Part shown: piece after piece, positions 46,107 to 56,200 of the stretch
How positions within the stretch are numbered: position 1 is the stretch's first letter
Layout: each line of letters opens with the position of its first letter
Source: Luteimonas sp. YGD11-2
GTDB lineage: Bacteria; Pseudomonadota; Gammaproteobacteria; Xanthomonadales; Xanthomonadaceae
Direction: 5' to 3'
DNA: 64,000 bases
NCBI RefSeq assembly: GCF_004118975.1
Contig: NZ_CP035376.1
Location: 3,100,001-3,164,000 of the forward strand
The notes under the pieces: model-generated
The model's database searches: none
What the model was told of the DNA's origin: nothing
The model's input: the letters and a program-made list of their open reading frames with translations, nothing else
Program-made: the position numbers and the translations under genes

Positions 46107-48038
46107 TCAGGCCCGCATGTCTGCCGCCTGTGCGCAGGCGTCGCGCGCGGTGCCAGCACCACGGCGTGCCCGCTCGAGATGCACCAGCAACAGCGAGACC
46201 GCCGCCGGGGTCATGCCGGGGATGCGCTGCGCCTGGCCGATCGACAGCGGGCGCACCGTCTCCAGCTTCTGCCGCACCTCCGCCGACAGCCCACGCACCT
46301 GCGCGTAGTCGAAACCGGCCGGCACCGGCGTGTCCTCGTGGCGCTGCTGGCGTTCGATCTCGGCGCGCTGGCGTTCGAGGTAGCCGGCGTACTTGGTTTC
46401 GATCTCCACCTGCTCGGCGACGTCGGCCGGCAACGGCTGCGGCGGCGCCAGCGCCGGCACCGCGACCAGCGCGGCGTAGTCGAGCTCGGGCCGGCGCAGC
46501 AGGTCGAGTGCACTGGTCTCGCGGCGCAGCTCGATGCCCAGGTGGGCGACCGCGTCGCGCCCGGCGGCATTGTTCGGCGAGGCCCACAGCGTGCGCAGCC
46601 GCGCGGTTTCACCCTCCAGCGCCGCGCGCTTGGCTTCGAACCGCGACCAGCGCGCGTCGTCCACCAGCCCGTATTCGCGGCCCACCGGGGTCAGGCGCAG
46701 GTCGGCGTTGTCCTCGCGCAGCTGCAGCCGGTACTCGGCGCGGCTGGTGAACATCCGGTAGGGCTCGGTGGTGCCGTGGGTGATCAGGTCGTCGATCAGC
46801 ACGCCGATATAGGCCTGGTCGCGGCGCGGCGACCAGCCGTCGAGTCCGCGCATCGCACGCGCGGCGTTGAGGCCCGCCACCAGCCCCTGCGCGGCGGCCT
46901 CCTCGTAGCCGGTGGTGCCGTTGATCTGGCCGGCGAAGTACAGGCCCACGACCTGGCGGGTCTCCAGCGTGGGCTTCAGGCCGCGCGGGTCGAAATAGTC
47001 GTATTCGATCGCGTAGCCCGGGCGGGTGATGTGGGCCTGTTCGAAACCGGTGATCGAGCGCACCAGTTCCAGCTGCACGTCGAACGGCAGCGAGGTGGAA
47101 ATGCCGTTGGGGTAGATCTCGGTGACATCGAGGCCTTCGGGCTCGACGAAGATCTGGTGGCTGTCCTTTTCGGCGAAGCGCACCACCTTGTCCTCGATCG
47201 ACGGGCAGTAACGCGGGCCGGTGCCCTCGATCTGCCCGGAGTACATCGGCGAGCGATGCAGCGCGCCGCGGATGATGTCGTGCGTGCGCGCGGTGGTGTG
47301 GGTGATCCAGCAGGGCACCTGGCGCGGATGGTCGGCGTGGCTGCCCATGAACGAGAACACCGGGCGCGGGTCGTCGCCGGGCTGCGGCTGCATCAGCGAA
47401 TAGTCGAGGCTGCGGCCGTCGATGCGCGGCGGGGTGCCGGTCTTCAATCGCCCGACCGCGAACGGGCGCTCGCGCAGGCGCGCGGCCAGCGTGGTGGCCG
47501 GGGGATCGCCGGCACGACCGGCGTCGTACTGGGTTTCGCCCACGTGCACGCGGCCGGCGAGGAAGGTCCCCGCGGTCAGCACCACCGCGGGCGCCTCGAA
47601 ACGCAGCCCGGTCTGGGTGAGGACGCCGCGCACCGCATCGCCATCGATCAGGAGGTCGTCGACCGCGGCCTGGAACACGGTGAGCCCGGGTTGCGATTCC
47701 ACAGCGCGGCGCACGAACGCGCGGTACAGCGCACGGTCGGCCTGGCAGCGGGTGGCACGCACCGCCGGGCCCTTGCTCGCATTGAGCCGCCGCCACTGGA
47801 TGCCGGCGGCATCCGCCGCGCGCGCCATCGCCCCGCCCAGGGCGTCGATCTCGCGCACCAGGTGGCCCTTGCCGATGCCGCCGATGGCGGGGTTGCAGCT
47901 CATCGCGCCCACGGTCTCGATGTTGTGGGTCAGCAGCAGGCAACGCGCACCGGCGCGTGCGGCCGCCAGCGCGGCCTCGGTGCCGGCATGGCCGCCGCCG
48001 ATCACGATCACGTCGTAGCGGTAGAAGGAGTCGCTCAT
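46107..48038 (-). CDS. mnmG: tRNA uridine-5-carboxymethylaminomethyl enzyme MnmG
   Basis: An FAD protein of 643 residues that with MnmE modifies U34 of tRNAs. Motifs: [20 protein letters not shown] (FAD), [83 protein letters not shown] in two parts, and [18 protein letters not shown]. Length is normal. A candidate small RNA is divergent just upstream. Confidence 0.97.
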   Translation of the reverse strand: MSDSFYRYDVIVIGGGHAGTEAALAAARAGARCLLLTHNIETVGAMSCNPAIGGIGKGHLVREIDALGGAMARAADAAGIQWRRLNASKGPAVRATRCQADRALYRAFVRRAVESQPGLTVFQAAVDDLLIDGDAVRGVLTQTGLRFEAPAVVLTAGTFLAGRVHVGETQYDAGRAGDPPATTLAARLRERPFAVGRLKTGTPPRIDGRSLDYSLMQPQPGDDPRPVFSFMGSHADHPRQVPCWITHTTARTHDIIRGALHRSPMYSGQIEGTGPRYCPSIEDKVVRFAEKDSHQIFVEPEGLDVTEIYPNGISTSLPFDVQLELVRSITGFEQAHITRPGYAIEYDYFDPRGLKPTLETRQVVGLYFAGQINGTTGYEEAAAQGLVAGLNAARAMRGLDGWSPRRDQAYIGVLIDDLITHGTTEPYRMFTSRAEYRLQLREDNADLRLTPVGREYGLVDDARWSRFEAKRAALEGETARLRTLWASPNNAAGRDAVAHLGIELRRETSALDLLRRPELDYAALVAVPALAPPQPLPADVAEQVEIETKYAGYLERQRAEIERQQRHEDTPVPAGFDYAQVRGLSAEVRQKLETVRPLSIGQAQRIPGMTPAAVSLLLVHLERARRGAGTARDACAQAADMRA

Positions 48039-48135
48039 GCGGCAGGCGTCGGAAAGCCGTCGCGGGCGCCGGCAGCTGGCGCGATCGGGACGGGAATGGA
48101 GGGCCGGCTATTGTCGCATCCGCGCCGCAGCGCAG

Positions 48136-48163
48136 TTGGCACGCTTCGTGCGAACGGTATTCC
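48136..48163 (+). promoter_or_regulatory. sigma70-type promoter of candidate small RNA
   Basis: TTGGCA at 48136-48141 and TATTCC at 48158-48163 are separated by 16 bases. No gene start follows on the plus strand before the terminator at 48242, so the promoter would drive a short non-coding transcript of about 110 bases. Confidence 0.55.
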
Positions 48164-48169
48164 TGCACC

Positions 48170-48279
48170 CGGCGAGGCAGCGCCAAGGGGGGCGTGGCTG
48201 AGATGGAACAGGGTCAGCCAAGCGCGGACCGGGGAAGCGAAGGGGCCGGATGTCGGGGGACATCCGGCCCCGTTTTTTT
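48170..48279 (+). ncRNA. candidate small RNA
   Basis: A stretch of about 110 bases between a good promoter and a strong intrinsic terminator, with no ORF. Stem-loops visible: GGCG/CGCC at its 5' end (48171-48184), TGGCTGA/TCAGCCA (about 48205-48230), and the terminator. It does not match 4.5S, 6S, tmRNA or RNase P as I know them. The start (about 48167-48171) is inferred from the -10 box. Confidence 0.55.
48242..48279 (+). terminator. strong intrinsic terminator
   Basis: A 12-bp perfect stem, GGGGCCGGATGT with ACATCCGGCCCC around the loop CGGGGG, followed by G and seven T. It ends rightward transcription where the only upstream gene, mnmG, is read leftward. Confidence 0.92.
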
Positions 48280-48507
48280 GTCCGCGGCGCCGCGCTGGGA
48301 TGCGCATGGCCCCGGGACTGCGGAGGCGCCGACTCCCGGCGGGAGCGGAACAGGGGGGATCCGGAAGTCCCCCACCGGGAGTCGACATTGAACCGTCGAG
48401 GTGGACCTTTACGAAACCTTCACTGAAGGGCGCTTTGCGACGTTGTCCGTCAGTGCGTGGCTAGCTTGCGTCGCGTGGGCGCCCGGCGCAAGGCCCCGGA
48501 CGACCGT

Positions 48508-49146
48508 TTATCGCTCCACATTGCGACTCACGTCTCCATCCGACGCTCTCATGACGCGTTCGGGCGCCCGTGGTGCCATCTGCCGGGTCGGCGAACGCAC
48601 CGGGCGGCTGGAGCCGGCCGGGCGCGGCGCGGCATTGCCACGCTCGTTGCCACCTCGCCACGGCGCTGCGCCAGGGCGCGCCTGCGGTGCGCGCACGCCT
48701 TCCGGACGCGGAGCGCCCATCCTGGGCGGGGAAGTGACGCGCTGCGGCCGTTCGCGGTGCTCGACGCGGCGAACCGTGTTGCCGAGGTCTCGCCACGGCG
48801 GCCGGCCCGAGCTCTCCTGCGGCGGACGCTGCGGCTGATGGCCATGGCCGGGACGCGGATGGACCACCACCGGTGGGCGGTAGTAGTAGCCCGGGTGGTA
48901 GAGATAGCCCGGGCGGCCGTAGTAATACGGGGAGCCGTACCGCACGCCGCCACTCCAGCCACCGCCGTAACGCCCGTAACCGATGCTGCCGTAGGGCACG
49001 CCGTAACCGTGGTAGCCGGGATGCACGGCCGCGCCGCGACCGTAGTAGTAATCGCCGCTGCCGCCGCGATAGCCGTAGCTGGTGCAGCCACTGAGCAGCG
49101 CCACGGCGAGGGCCGCGGTGGCAAGTCCAAGAACGCGCAGCTTCAT
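48508..49146 (-). CDS. Gly/Tyr-rich lipoprotein
   Basis: A protein of 212 residues with lipoprotein signal MKLRVLGLATAALAVALLSG and Cys at 21. The mature N-terminal half is rich in Gly and Tyr (SYGYRGGSGDYYYGRG, YHGYGVPYGSIGYGRYGG, YGSPYYYGRPGYLYHPGYYY); the second half is basic and Pro/Arg-rich, probably disordered. ATG 49146 follows GGGGCGG and opens the signal. Composition suggests a surface or envelope protein; no catalytic domain. Function unknown. Confidence 0.8.
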   Translation of the reverse strand: MKLRVLGLATAALAVALLSGCTSYGYRGGSGDYYYGRGAAVHPGYHGYGVPYGSIGYGRYGGGWSGGVRYGSPYYYGRPGYLYHPGYYYRPPVVVHPRPGHGHQPQRPPQESSGRPPWRDLGNTVRRVEHRERPQRVTSPPRMGAPRPEGVRAPQARPGAAPWRGGNERGNAAPRPAGSSRPVRSPTRQMAPRAPERVMRASDGDVSRNVER

Positions 49147-49274
49147 GTGACCGCCCCTGTCTGATCGGACCCCAGCTTCGGCGCCGGGCATTGAATCCGT
49201 GCTTAACCCTTCCGGCCATCATGCCGGCGCCGTTGCGATAGATGAACCCCACCCCGTCCGGTAGGCTTGCGCCG

Positions 49275-50231
49275 ATGCAGCTGCCCACCTTCGACGACGT
49301 CCTCGACGCCGCCGCGCGGATCGCGCCGCACGCGCACGTCACGCCGGTCCTGCACGCACGTTCGATCGATGCGCTCGCCGGCTGCAGCCTGCACTTCAAG
49401 GCCGAGCACCTGCAGCGCGTGGGCGCGTTCAAGTTCCGTGGCGCCTGCAATGCGGTCTGGGCACTGGAGGACGCCGATGCCGCGCGCGGCGTGGTCACCC
49501 ATTCGTCGGGCAACCACGGTGCGGCGCTCGCGCTGGCGGCACTGTCGCGCGGCATTCCCTGCCACGTGGTGACGCCGGCGAACGCGGTGCCCGCAAAGCT
49601 CGCCGCGATCGCCGGCTACGGCGCGGCGCTGCACCGCTGCGAAGCCACGCTGGCCGCGCGTGAGGCGGCATGCGACACGCTGCAGCGGCACACCGGCGCC
49701 ACCCTGGTGCATCCCTACGAGGATGCCCGGGTGATCGCCGGCCAGGGCACCGCGGTGCTCGAGCTGCTGGCCACAAGCGGTCCGCTCGACACCGTGGTGG
49801 TGCCGGTCGGCGGCGGCGGGCTGGCCGCGGGCACCGCCATCGCCCTGGCCGGGCGTGCGCCGGGCACGCGGCTGGTGCTGGCCGAACCCGCCGGCGCCGA
49901 CGATGCCGCGCGCTCGCTGGCCACGGGCCAGCGCGTCACCGACGTCGTCCCGGACACCGTCTGCGACGGCCTGCGCGCGGGGATCGGCCGGCCGAACTTC
50001 CGGATCCTGCAAGCTGCAGGCGTCGAGGTGGTGACCGTCGGCGACGACGCCGTAGTGGCGGCGATGCGGCTGGTGTGGCAGCGGATGAAGCAGCTGATCG
50101 AGCCATCCGCCGCGGTCGCGCTGGCGGCGGTGCTGGCCTCGCCGCAGCGGTTCGCCGGGCAACGCGTCGGCGTGATCCTCAGTGGCGGCAACGCCGACCT
50201 TGCCTCCCTCGTGCGCGCGGGTCGGGCGTGA
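49275..50231 (+). CDS. PLP-dependent serine/threonine dehydratase or racemase
   Basis: A fold-type II PLP enzyme of 318 residues. The PLP-Lys lies in GAFKFRGACNA (about 57), phosphate is held by SSGNHGAALA and GGGGLAAGTA, and a late SGGN is present. Without a regulatory domain it resembles catabolic threonine dehydratase or serine racemase; the exact reaction is not clear from sequence. ATG 49275 is preferred to ATG 49242. The stop overlaps the GTG of the YdcF gene. Confidence 0.88.
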   Translation: MQLPTFDDVLDAAARIAPHAHVTPVLHARSIDALAGCSLHFKAEHLQRVGAFKFRGACNAVWALEDADAARGVVTHSSGNHGAALALAALSRGIPCHVVTPANAVPAKLAAIAGYGAALHRCEATLAAREAACDTLQRHTGATLVHPYEDARVIAGQGTAVLELLATSGPLDTVVVPVGGGGLAAGTAIALAGRAPGTRLVLAEPAGADDAARSLATGQRVTDVVPDTVCDGLRAGIGRPNFRILQAAGVEVVTVGDDAVVAAMRLVWQRMKQLIEPSAAVALAAVLASPQRFAGQRVGVILSGGNADLASLVRAGRA

Positions 50232-50851
50232 GGCGTCGTCGGCGCGCAGGCCCGCTGCGCTGGCTGCTGCGGCTGGTGCTGCTCGCCGTGCTTTGGCTCG
50301 GCGCGGTCGCGGCACACATCCTCTATGTCGGTGGCCGCGACGACGCCGGCCCGGCCGACGCGATCATCGTGCTCGGTGCCGCCGCCTATGACGCGCGGCC
50401 GTCGCCGGTGTTCGAGGAGCGCATCCGCCATGGCCTGGACCTGTACGAACGCGGGCTGGCGCCGCGGCTGATCTTCACCGGCGGCTACGGCGGCATCGGC
50501 GCGCGCTTCTCGGAATCGCAGGTGGCGCGACGTTACGCGGTGCGCAACGGCGTGCCCGCGGACGTCATCCTGATCGAAAGCATCTCGCGCACCACCCACG
50601 ACAACCTGCGCCAGGCCCGGCGGCTGATGCAGGACCACGGCCTGCACACCGCGATCGTGGTCAGCGACCCGCTGCACATGGCACGCGCGCTGCGGCTGGC
50701 GCGACGCGAAGGCATCCGCGCGCACGGTTCGGCCACGCCGACCACGCGGTTCCGCAGCTGGCAGACCAGCTGGCGCTTCCTGGCCCGCGAGGTCTACTTC
50801 TTCCACCGCGACCACTGGACCCGGCTGACCGGAAGCCACGCGCTACCATGA
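50228..50851 (+). CDS. YdcF/SanA-type (DUF218) membrane-anchored protein
   Basis: A protein of 207 residues. A basic N-terminus and one membrane helix (RWLLRLVLLAVLWLGAVAAH) anchor a DUF218 domain: ADAIIVLGAAAYDARPSP, RLIFTGGYG, ILIESISRTTHDNLRQARRL and VVSDPLHMARALRLAR. DUF218 proteins such as SanA and ElyC act in envelope barrier function or lipid carrier metabolism. The GTG start at 50228 is coupled to the preceding stop. Confidence 0.88.
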   Translation: MRRRRRAGPLRWLLRLVLLAVLWLGAVAAHILYVGGRDDAGPADAIIVLGAAAYDARPSPVFEERIRHGLDLYERGLAPRLIFTGGYGGIGARFSESQVARRYAVRNGVPADVILIESISRTTHDNLRQARRLMQDHGLHTAIVVSDPLHMARALRLARREGIRAHGSATPTTRFRSWQTSWRFLAREVYFFHRDHWTRLTGSHALP

Positions 50852-50876
50852 GCCGCCCGCACAACGGATCGCCGCC

Positions 50877-51305
50877 ATGAAGATCGACGGCACGCGCCGC
50901 CATGACCGCGCCACCGAAGTGGTGCTGGCCTACTACGCCGCATTCAACCGCGGCGACTGGGACGGCATGCTGGCGCTGCTCACCGATGACGTCGTCCATG
51001 ACCTCAACCAGGGGCGCCGCGAACAGGGCCGCGAGGCGTTCGCCGCGTTCCTTGTGCGGATGGACGCGCACTATTCGGAACGGCTGCACGACATCGTGGT
51101 GATGGCCTCGCCCGACGGCGAACGCGCCGCCGCGGAGTACGTGGTGCATGGCGAATACCGCGTCACCGATGAAGGCCTGCCGGAGGCCCGCGGCCAGCGC
51201 TACGTGTTGCCGGGCGGGGCGTTCTTCGCGATCCGCGACGGCCGCATCAGCCGGGTGACCAACCACTACAACCTGCAGGACTGGATCACGCAGGTGGGTG
51301 GCTGA
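50877..51305 (+). CDS. SnoaL-like/ketosteroid-isomerase-related protein
   Basis: A protein of 142 residues with the cone-shaped alpha+beta SnoaL/NTF2 fold: VVLAYYAAFNRGDWDGMLAL then LTDDVVHDLNQGRREQGREA, a strand pair with AEYVVHGEYRVT, and the closing FFAIRDGRISRVTNHYNLQD. Such proteins are small-molecule enzymes or binding proteins of unknown substrate. It is 25 bases after the YdcF gene, likely in the same transcript. Confidence 0.86.
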   Translation: MKIDGTRRHDRATEVVLAYYAAFNRGDWDGMLALLTDDVVHDLNQGRREQGREAFAAFLVRMDAHYSERLHDIVVMASPDGERAAAEYVVHGEYRVTDEGLPEARGQRYVLPGGAFFAIRDGRISRVTNHYNLQDWITQVGG

Positions 51306-51328
51306 GGCCGCGGACCACCCGTGCGCAG

Positions 51329-51946
51329 CTACAGCTCGCCGCCGTAGCGGGTCACGCCCTCACGCAGCAGGTGACGCGTCGCCAGCGCGCGCTGCTCGAG
51401 CGGAAAGTCCTGCATCACGTCGACCAGCTGGCGGAACGAGCGGCAGCGCGCGGCGCGGCTTGCGGCGTCGTTGCCGGTTGCGGCCATGCCGACCATGAAG
51501 CCGTCGTGCAGCATCATCGCCGTCACCCCCGCCTGGCGCAGCACCTGCTCCGCGGCCGCCGCGTCGTAGGGCTGCGGCGCGCCCTGGGTGCCGGACAGCG
51601 CCAGCGCCAGCACCGCATCGACGAAACGCTGCCGGCTGTCGACGCCCAGCGCGTTGGCCGCGCGCGACAGCCCCGGCAGGCTGCGGTCGGCATCGGCATC
51701 GAACAGCGCGCACAGCGCCTGCGCCTCGCGCTCGTTGCGCGACGCCGCGTGCACCGCCTGGTAGACGCGGTCGATGTCGCGATCGGGCGCGCGCAGCACG
51801 ACGTCATCAACGCCCTGGATCACCAGTGACGGATCGAACGCCGACAGGTCGATCACGGTCGTCTGCTGCGCGGCGGAGGCGAACGGCAATGCAAGCAGGG
51901 CTGCAAGCAACCATCGGCGCGACAGGGGCTGCAATCGGTTCGGCAT
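51329..51946 (-). CDS. exported protein of unknown function
   Basis: A protein of 205 residues with a signal peptide (about 1-28, RRWLLAALLALPFASA). The mature protein is helical: VIQGVDDVVLRAPDRDIDRV, ALFDADADRSLPGLSRAANA, AAAAEQVLRQAGVTAMMLHD and SFRQLVDVMQDFPLEQRALA. Two or three Cys are present. GGAG is seven bases before ATG 51946. No family recognised. Convergent with the SnoaL-like gene. Confidence 0.75.
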   Translation of the reverse strand: MPNRLQPLSRRWLLAALLALPFASAAQQTTVIDLSAFDPSLVIQGVDDVVLRAPDRDIDRVYQAVHAASRNEREAQALCALFDADADRSLPGLSRAANALGVDSRQRFVDAVLALALSGTQGAPQPYDAAAAEQVLRQAGVTAMMLHDGFMVGMAATGNDAASRAARCRSFRQLVDVMQDFPLEQRALATRHLLREGVTRYGGEL

Positions 51947-52132
51947 CGGCGTGCTCCGGGTGGACGGCTGGAGTCTAGGCGGCAGGCGCTGAATCATGCG
52001 CATCGTGCAGGCGCGTGGGAGAGGCCGCGGCCCCGATGCCACCTGGCATCTCGCACAACCATCGCGCGCGGGCACGCTCCCACAGTGATAGCCCCCGCAG
52101 GAGGGCATCGCGCGGAAAGCGCGCCGTGCGGG

Positions 52133-53038
52133 TCAGCGGCGGCGGATTGGAATGGCCTGCGCCGGGAAGCGCGCGATCTCCTCGCCGCCTTCGCGGATCG
52201 GGGCGCCATGGTCGGGCGCCCAGGCCATCGCGGTGATGATTTCCCAGCTCGACGGCAACGGCGCATCCGGTGCCGGGCGCAGGGTGTCGTAGGCCTCGGC
52301 GGCGCGTGCGAAGCGGCCGCGACCGGTGAGGGTGCGCCGGCGCTGCTGCAGGGCATTGGTCGCCCCCATGTTGCGCAGCGAACGCATCAGCGAGGCGAGA
52401 TCGGTATGCGGCTGCTGCAGCAGGTCGCGCTCGACCACCGGGTTGCGGAAGCCGGCCTGCATCAGCGCATCGCCGAACTGGGCGATGGTGACGAACGGAC
52501 TGACGTGCGGCTCGTCATCGGCCTGCGCGAACGCGTGGCGCAGCTCGTGCAGGGTGTCGTGGCCGAAGGTCGACACCAGCAGCAGCCCGCCCGGTCGCAG
52601 CACCCGGCGGAAGCCTGCGAACACCGCGGCGAGGTCGCCGGTCCACTGCAGGCAGAGGTTGGAGAACAGCACGTCGACGCTGTCGTCGGCGAGCGGCAAT
52701 GCCGCGGCATCGGCACACACGCGGTCGACATCGCGCCCCAGCCCCAGCCCTGCCAGCAGGCCGCGCCCACGCGCCGGCGCCTGCGCGCGCAGCATCGGCA
52801 GCGCGGCGTCCAGGGCGACGATGCGCGCCTTCGGCCAGCGTTCGCGCATCGTGCGGGCCGCGCCGCCCAGCCCGCTGCCGACGTCGAGCACGGTATCGGG
52901 GACCCTGTCGTCGAGATACATCAGCGATTCCAGCAGCCAGCCTTCCACCTCGCGCTGCAGTGCGGAGGCATCGGCATAGCTGCGCGCGGCGCGGCCGAAG
53001 GCGTGGCGGACGTGGCGGCGGTCGAAGGGGTCGTTCAT
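52133..53038 (-). CDS. bioC: malonyl-ACP O-methyltransferase BioC
   Basis: A SAM-dependent methyltransferase of 301 residues. FDRRHVRHAFGRAARSYADA at the N-terminus and SAM motif VLDVGSGLGGAARTMR are typical of BioC, which methylates malonyl-ACP to start pimelate synthesis for biotin. Other blocks: FSNLCLQWTGDLAAVFAG and LLVSTFGHDTLHELRHAF. Last gene of the leftward bio operon; its ATG overlaps the bioH stop (ATGA). Confidence 0.94.
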   Translation of the reverse strand: MNDPFDRRHVRHAFGRAARSYADASALQREVEGWLLESLMYLDDRVPDTVLDVGSGLGGAARTMRERWPKARIVALDAALPMLRAQAPARGRGLLAGLGLGRDVDRVCADAAALPLADDSVDVLFSNLCLQWTGDLAAVFAGFRRVLRPGGLLLVSTFGHDTLHELRHAFAQADDEPHVSPFVTIAQFGDALMQAGFRNPVVERDLLQQPHTDLASLMRSLRNMGATNALQQRRRTLTGRGRFARAAEAYDTLRPAPDAPLPSSWEIITAMAWAPDHGAPIREGGEEIARFPAQAIPIRRR

Positions 53039-53838
53039 GGCAGGTCCTGGGCGCCCGCGCCGGCAGCGAATGCGCGTACGGCTTCGGCGACGGCGTCGGG
53101 ATGGGTGAGGAACGGCGCGTGCCCGGCGCTGGCGAACACCTGCGCCCGTGCATCCGGCGCCAGCGCCGCGGCGGCCTCCATCGCGCGTGGGCTGACCAGG
53201 CGGTCGCGGCGGCCGGCCAGCCACAGGCCGGGCATGCGCAGCATCGGCAGCGCATCGCGCAGGTCGCTGCGCTCGAGCAGCCCGAGCCCGTCGGCCAGCA
53301 CCTGCGCGGCCGGCTCGCCTCGTGCGAACACTTCGTCGCGCAATGCACGGATCTCGCCGCGGGCATCGTCGGAACCGAATGCCTCCAGCGCGATGAAGCG
53401 GTCCAGCGTGGCGCGATAGTCGTGGCGCAGGCCGTGGGCGAAGCCCTGGAAGATCTCCGCGGACATGCCATGCGGCCAGTCGTCACCGCGAACGAAGCGC
53501 GGACTGGACGCGAGCATCACCAGCGCGCGCACCTGCTGCGGATGGCGACGCGCGGCCTCGAGCGCGAACAGCCCGCCCAGCGACCAGCCCAGCCACGCCG
53601 CACGCGGCAGCCGGGCGGCCAGTGCATCGGCGACGGGTTCCAGCGCCAGCGGGAGGGTGGAGCCGCGGCTGTGGCCATGGCCGGGCAGGTCGACGACATG
53701 CACGGTGAAGTCGGCGCGCAGCGCGTCGACCAGTGGCGCGAACACGCCGCCGTGCATGGCCCAGCCGTGCAGCAGCACGAGGTCGGGGCCGGAGCCGGTG
53801 GTGTGGATGTACAGGTCGTCCATCGGTTCCGGATTCAT
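53035..53838 (-). CDS. bioH: pimeloyl-ACP methyl ester carboxylesterase BioH
   Basis: An alpha/beta-hydrolase of about 267 residues that removes the methyl group once pimeloyl-ACP is complete. LVLLHGWAMHGGVFAPLVDA, VVDLPGHGHS, nucleophile GWSLGG (Ser at about 87) and AGHAPFLTHPDAV (catalytic His) are present. Starts at 53838 (MNPEPMDDLY) or 53823 are both possible. Overlap with bioC fits cooperation of the two. Confidence 0.94.
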   Translation of the reverse strand: MNPEPMDDLYIHTTGSGPDLVLLHGWAMHGGVFAPLVDALRADFTVHVVDLPGHGHSRGSTLPLALEPVADALAARLPRAAWLGWSLGGLFALEAARRHPQQVRALVMLASSPRFVRGDDWPHGMSAEIFQGFAHGLRHDYRATLDRFIALEAFGSDDARGEIRALRDEVFARGEPAAQVLADGLGLLERSDLRDALPMLRMPGLWLAGRRDRLVSPRAMEAAAALAPDARAQVFASAGHAPFLTHPDAVAEAVRAFAAGAGAQDLP

Positions 53839-53981
53839 TGAAGGCTGGCGGCGACGGCCGGTTCCGGCGCGCCCGCTTGTGCGCGATGTGTGCGCGCGCT
53901 GCGCTGCGAGATGCGATCGCGGCCGAGGCCACTCCCACAGGACAGGTCGCTCCCACCGGGTGGTGCATAGCGCGGCATCGC

Positions 53982-54986
53982 TCAGGTGCCCCTGTCGGTA
54001 CGCAGGATGCGCGTCCTGCGGGTGTCGCCGGCGGCCGGCCGCGCGACCACCCAGGCGAAGCCGAGGATGCCCGCAAGCACCACCGCGGCACCCGCCAGCG
54101 AGGTGCCGCTGGGCGCGGCCTCGCCGAGCAGCAGCATGCCCAGCAGCACCGCGAACACAACCTCCGCGCCCTGCATCGCTTCGGCGGCGCCCAGCGCCAG
54201 CGGCTGGTCGCGCACCATGCCGGTGGCCTGGAAGAACAGGATCATCGCGATCACGCCCGCGGACAGCGCCACCCCTGCCGCCAGCCACACCTGCGCCAGC
54301 GTCGGCGCACCCGCGGTGCTGCCGGCGTACACCGCCACCACGAGCCATATGGGCTGGCTGGCAAGCGTCATGCCGAACACCCGCTGGGTGGCATTGAGGG
54401 CTTCGCCGCTGCGCTCCAGGTGCAGCAGCAGCATGCGGTTGCCGAGCGGGAAGGCGAACGCCGCCACCAGCAGGCACACCAGCGCGATCCAGCCGGCGCG
54501 GTCCAGCGCACCGCTGGCGTAACCGAACTGCATCAGCAGCACGCCGGCAAAGATCACCGCCGCCACCGCCAGTCCCGCGGGCGGGATGCGCCGGCGTGCA
54601 TCGCGATAGAGCAGCGGCGCGCACAGCATGCCGGCGATCACGGTGAACTGGAACGTCCCGGCCACCAGCCAGGACGGCCCGCTGGAAGCGGCAAAGCTGA
54701 GCATGCAATAGAACAGCACGAAGCCCACGGCCCCGCTGCGCAGCCATGGCCAGGGCTGCGCGGCGATCGCGCGCAGCACCGGGCCTGCGCCACCCTGGAA
54801 CGGCATCAGCACCAGCATCAGCGGCAGGGTGATCAGGTAGCGCAGCGCGGCCGTCCACGCCCAGTGCCCGCCATCGACCGCGCTGGCACGGTTGAGCACA
54901 TAGGTCATGGAGAAGAACAGTGCCGACATCAGCGCCAGCGCCATCGCCGTCAGGGCGAGGCGCGCACCTGTCACCGGAGGACTCAT
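53982..54986 (-). CDS. EmrE/EamA-type transporter in the biotin operon
   Basis: A membrane protein of 334 residues with ten predicted helices in two halves, of the drug/metabolite transporter superfamily (multidrug resistance efflux transporter type). Examples: [77 protein letters not shown]. Its ATG overlaps the bioF stop (ATGA), so it is translated with the biotin genes. A role in moving biotin or a precursor is inferred from position only. Confidence 0.86.
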   Translation of the reverse strand: MSPPVTGARLALTAMALALMSALFFSMTYVLNRASAVDGGHWAWTAALRYLITLPLMLVLMPFQGGAGPVLRAIAAQPWPWLRSGAVGFVLFYCMLSFAASSGPSWLVAGTFQFTVIAGMLCAPLLYRDARRRIPPAGLAVAAVIFAGVLLMQFGYASGALDRAGWIALVCLLVAAFAFPLGNRMLLLHLERSGEALNATQRVFGMTLASQPIWLVVAVYAGSTAGAPTLAQVWLAAGVALSAGVIAMILFFQATGMVRDQPLALGAAEAMQGAEVVFAVLLGMLLLGEAAPSGTSLAGAAVVLAGILGFAWVVARPAAGDTRRTRILRTDRGT

Positions 54987-56200
54987 GCCGCGCGCCCGTC
55001 ATCCTGGCCGATGGCAACGGCGCCGAAGCGGTCGCGCACCCTCGCCAGCGCATCCAGCAGCATGTCCACCTGCGCCGGGTCATGCGCGGCGGTGAGGGTG
55101 ATGCGCAGGCGCGCACGACCTTCGGGCACCGTCGGCGGACGGATCGCCGCGACCAGGAAGCCGGCCTGTTCGAGTGCCGCCGACCACGCCAGCGCGGTGG
55201 CATCGTCGCTGCACATCAGCGGCTGGATCGGCGTGTCCGACGGCAGCAGTTCGAAGCCGTGGCGCTGTGCGCGCACGCGCAGGTGCCGCACCAGTTCCTG
55301 CAGGCGCTCGCGACGCCAGTGCTCGCGGCGCGCGAGCTTCACCGCCGCCAGCGACGCGGCGGCCAGCGCCGGTGGCAGCGCAGTGGTGTAGATGTAGGGG
55401 CGCGCGAACGCGGCGAGATGGTCGACCAGGTCGGCATCGCCGACCACCAGCGCGCCGTAGCTGCCGAGCGCCTTGCCCAGGGTCACCAGCTGCAGTGGCT
55501 GCACCGACCGGTCGATGCGCGCGGCGGCCACGCTGCCACGCCCGTCTGGGCCGAGCACGCCGATGCCATGGGCATCGTCGACGTACAGCAGCGCGCGCTG
55601 CGCATGCGCCGCCAGCGCGAGCGCACGCAGCGGGGCGACGTCGCCGTCCATGCTGAAGACGCCGTCGGTGGCGAGCATCGCCGCACCGTCGGGCGATGCA
55701 CGCAGCTGGCGCACGGCGCCTTCGGGATCGGCATGCGGGTAGCGGCGCAGTCTGCAGCCGGCCAGCCGCGCGGCATCGATCAGGCTTGCGTGGTTGAGGC
55801 GGTCCTGCACGCAGACATCGCCTTCGCCCAGCAGCGCCTGCAGCACCGCGAGATTGGCCATGTAGCCACTGGAGAACAGCAGTGCACGTGGCGCCTGCAG
55901 CCAGTCGGCGAGTTCGCGCTCGAGCGCATCGTGGTGGGCGTGGTGCCCGCACACCAGGTGCGAGGCCACGCCGCCGGCGCCTTCGCGGGCCGCCGCATCC
56001 TGCAGCGCGCCCGCCACCTGGAAGTGCTGGGCGAGGCCGAGGTAGTCGTTACCGCAGAAATTCAGCAGCCGGCGGCCGTCCACGTCGACATGCACGCCAT
56101 CGCGATGGGTGACCGTGCGCCGGCTGCGCAGCCGTTGCCGTGCACGCGCCTCCTCGCGGCGCGCGATCGCACGCGCAACCAGGCTTTCGCGCTCAGGCAT
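54983..56200 (-). CDS. bioF: 8-amino-7-oxononanoate synthase BioF
   Basis: A PLP-dependent alpha-oxoamine synthase of 405 residues joining pimeloyl-ACP and alanine. Motifs: [42 protein letters not shown] and the PLP-Lys in [17 protein letters not shown]. Length is normal. Overlaps the small membrane gene by 8 bases and the transporter by 4. Confidence 0.96.
   Translation of the reverse strand: MPERESLVARAIARREEARARQRLRSRRTVTHRDGVHVDVDGRRLLNFCGNDYLGLAQHFQVAGALQDAAAREGAGGVASHLVCGHHAHHDALERELADWLQAPRALLFSSGYMANLAVLQALLGEGDVCVQDRLNHASLIDAARLAGCRLRRYPHADPEGAVRQLRASPDGAAMLATDGVFSMDGDVAPLRALALAAHAQRALLYVDDAHGIGVLGPDGRGSVAAARIDRSVQPLQLVTLGKALGSYGALVVGDADLVDHLAAFARPYIYTTALPPALAAASLAAVKLARREHWRRERLQELVRHLRVRAQRHGFELLPSDTPIQPLMCSDDATALAWSAALEQAGFLVAAIRPPTVPEGRARLRITLTAAHDPAQVDMLLDALARVRDRFGAVAIGQDDGRAA

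Larger units (their letters stand above)
48039..48507. other. intergenic region holding a candidate small RNA
   Basis: About 470 bases upstream of mnmG with no ORF. It contains a promoter-like pair and a strong rightward terminator (48136-48279). Beyond the terminator, CGACTCCCGG and CCGGGAGTCG (about 48327-48384) form a 10-bp inverted repeat, and the rest shows nothing recognisable. Confidence 0.6.

Noticed and set aside
48170..48279. 4.5S (SRP), 6S or tmRNA identity for the small RNA
   Set aside because: It lacks the SRP tetraloop region (GGAAG and AGCAG in the right order), the long 6S rod and any tRNA-like part.
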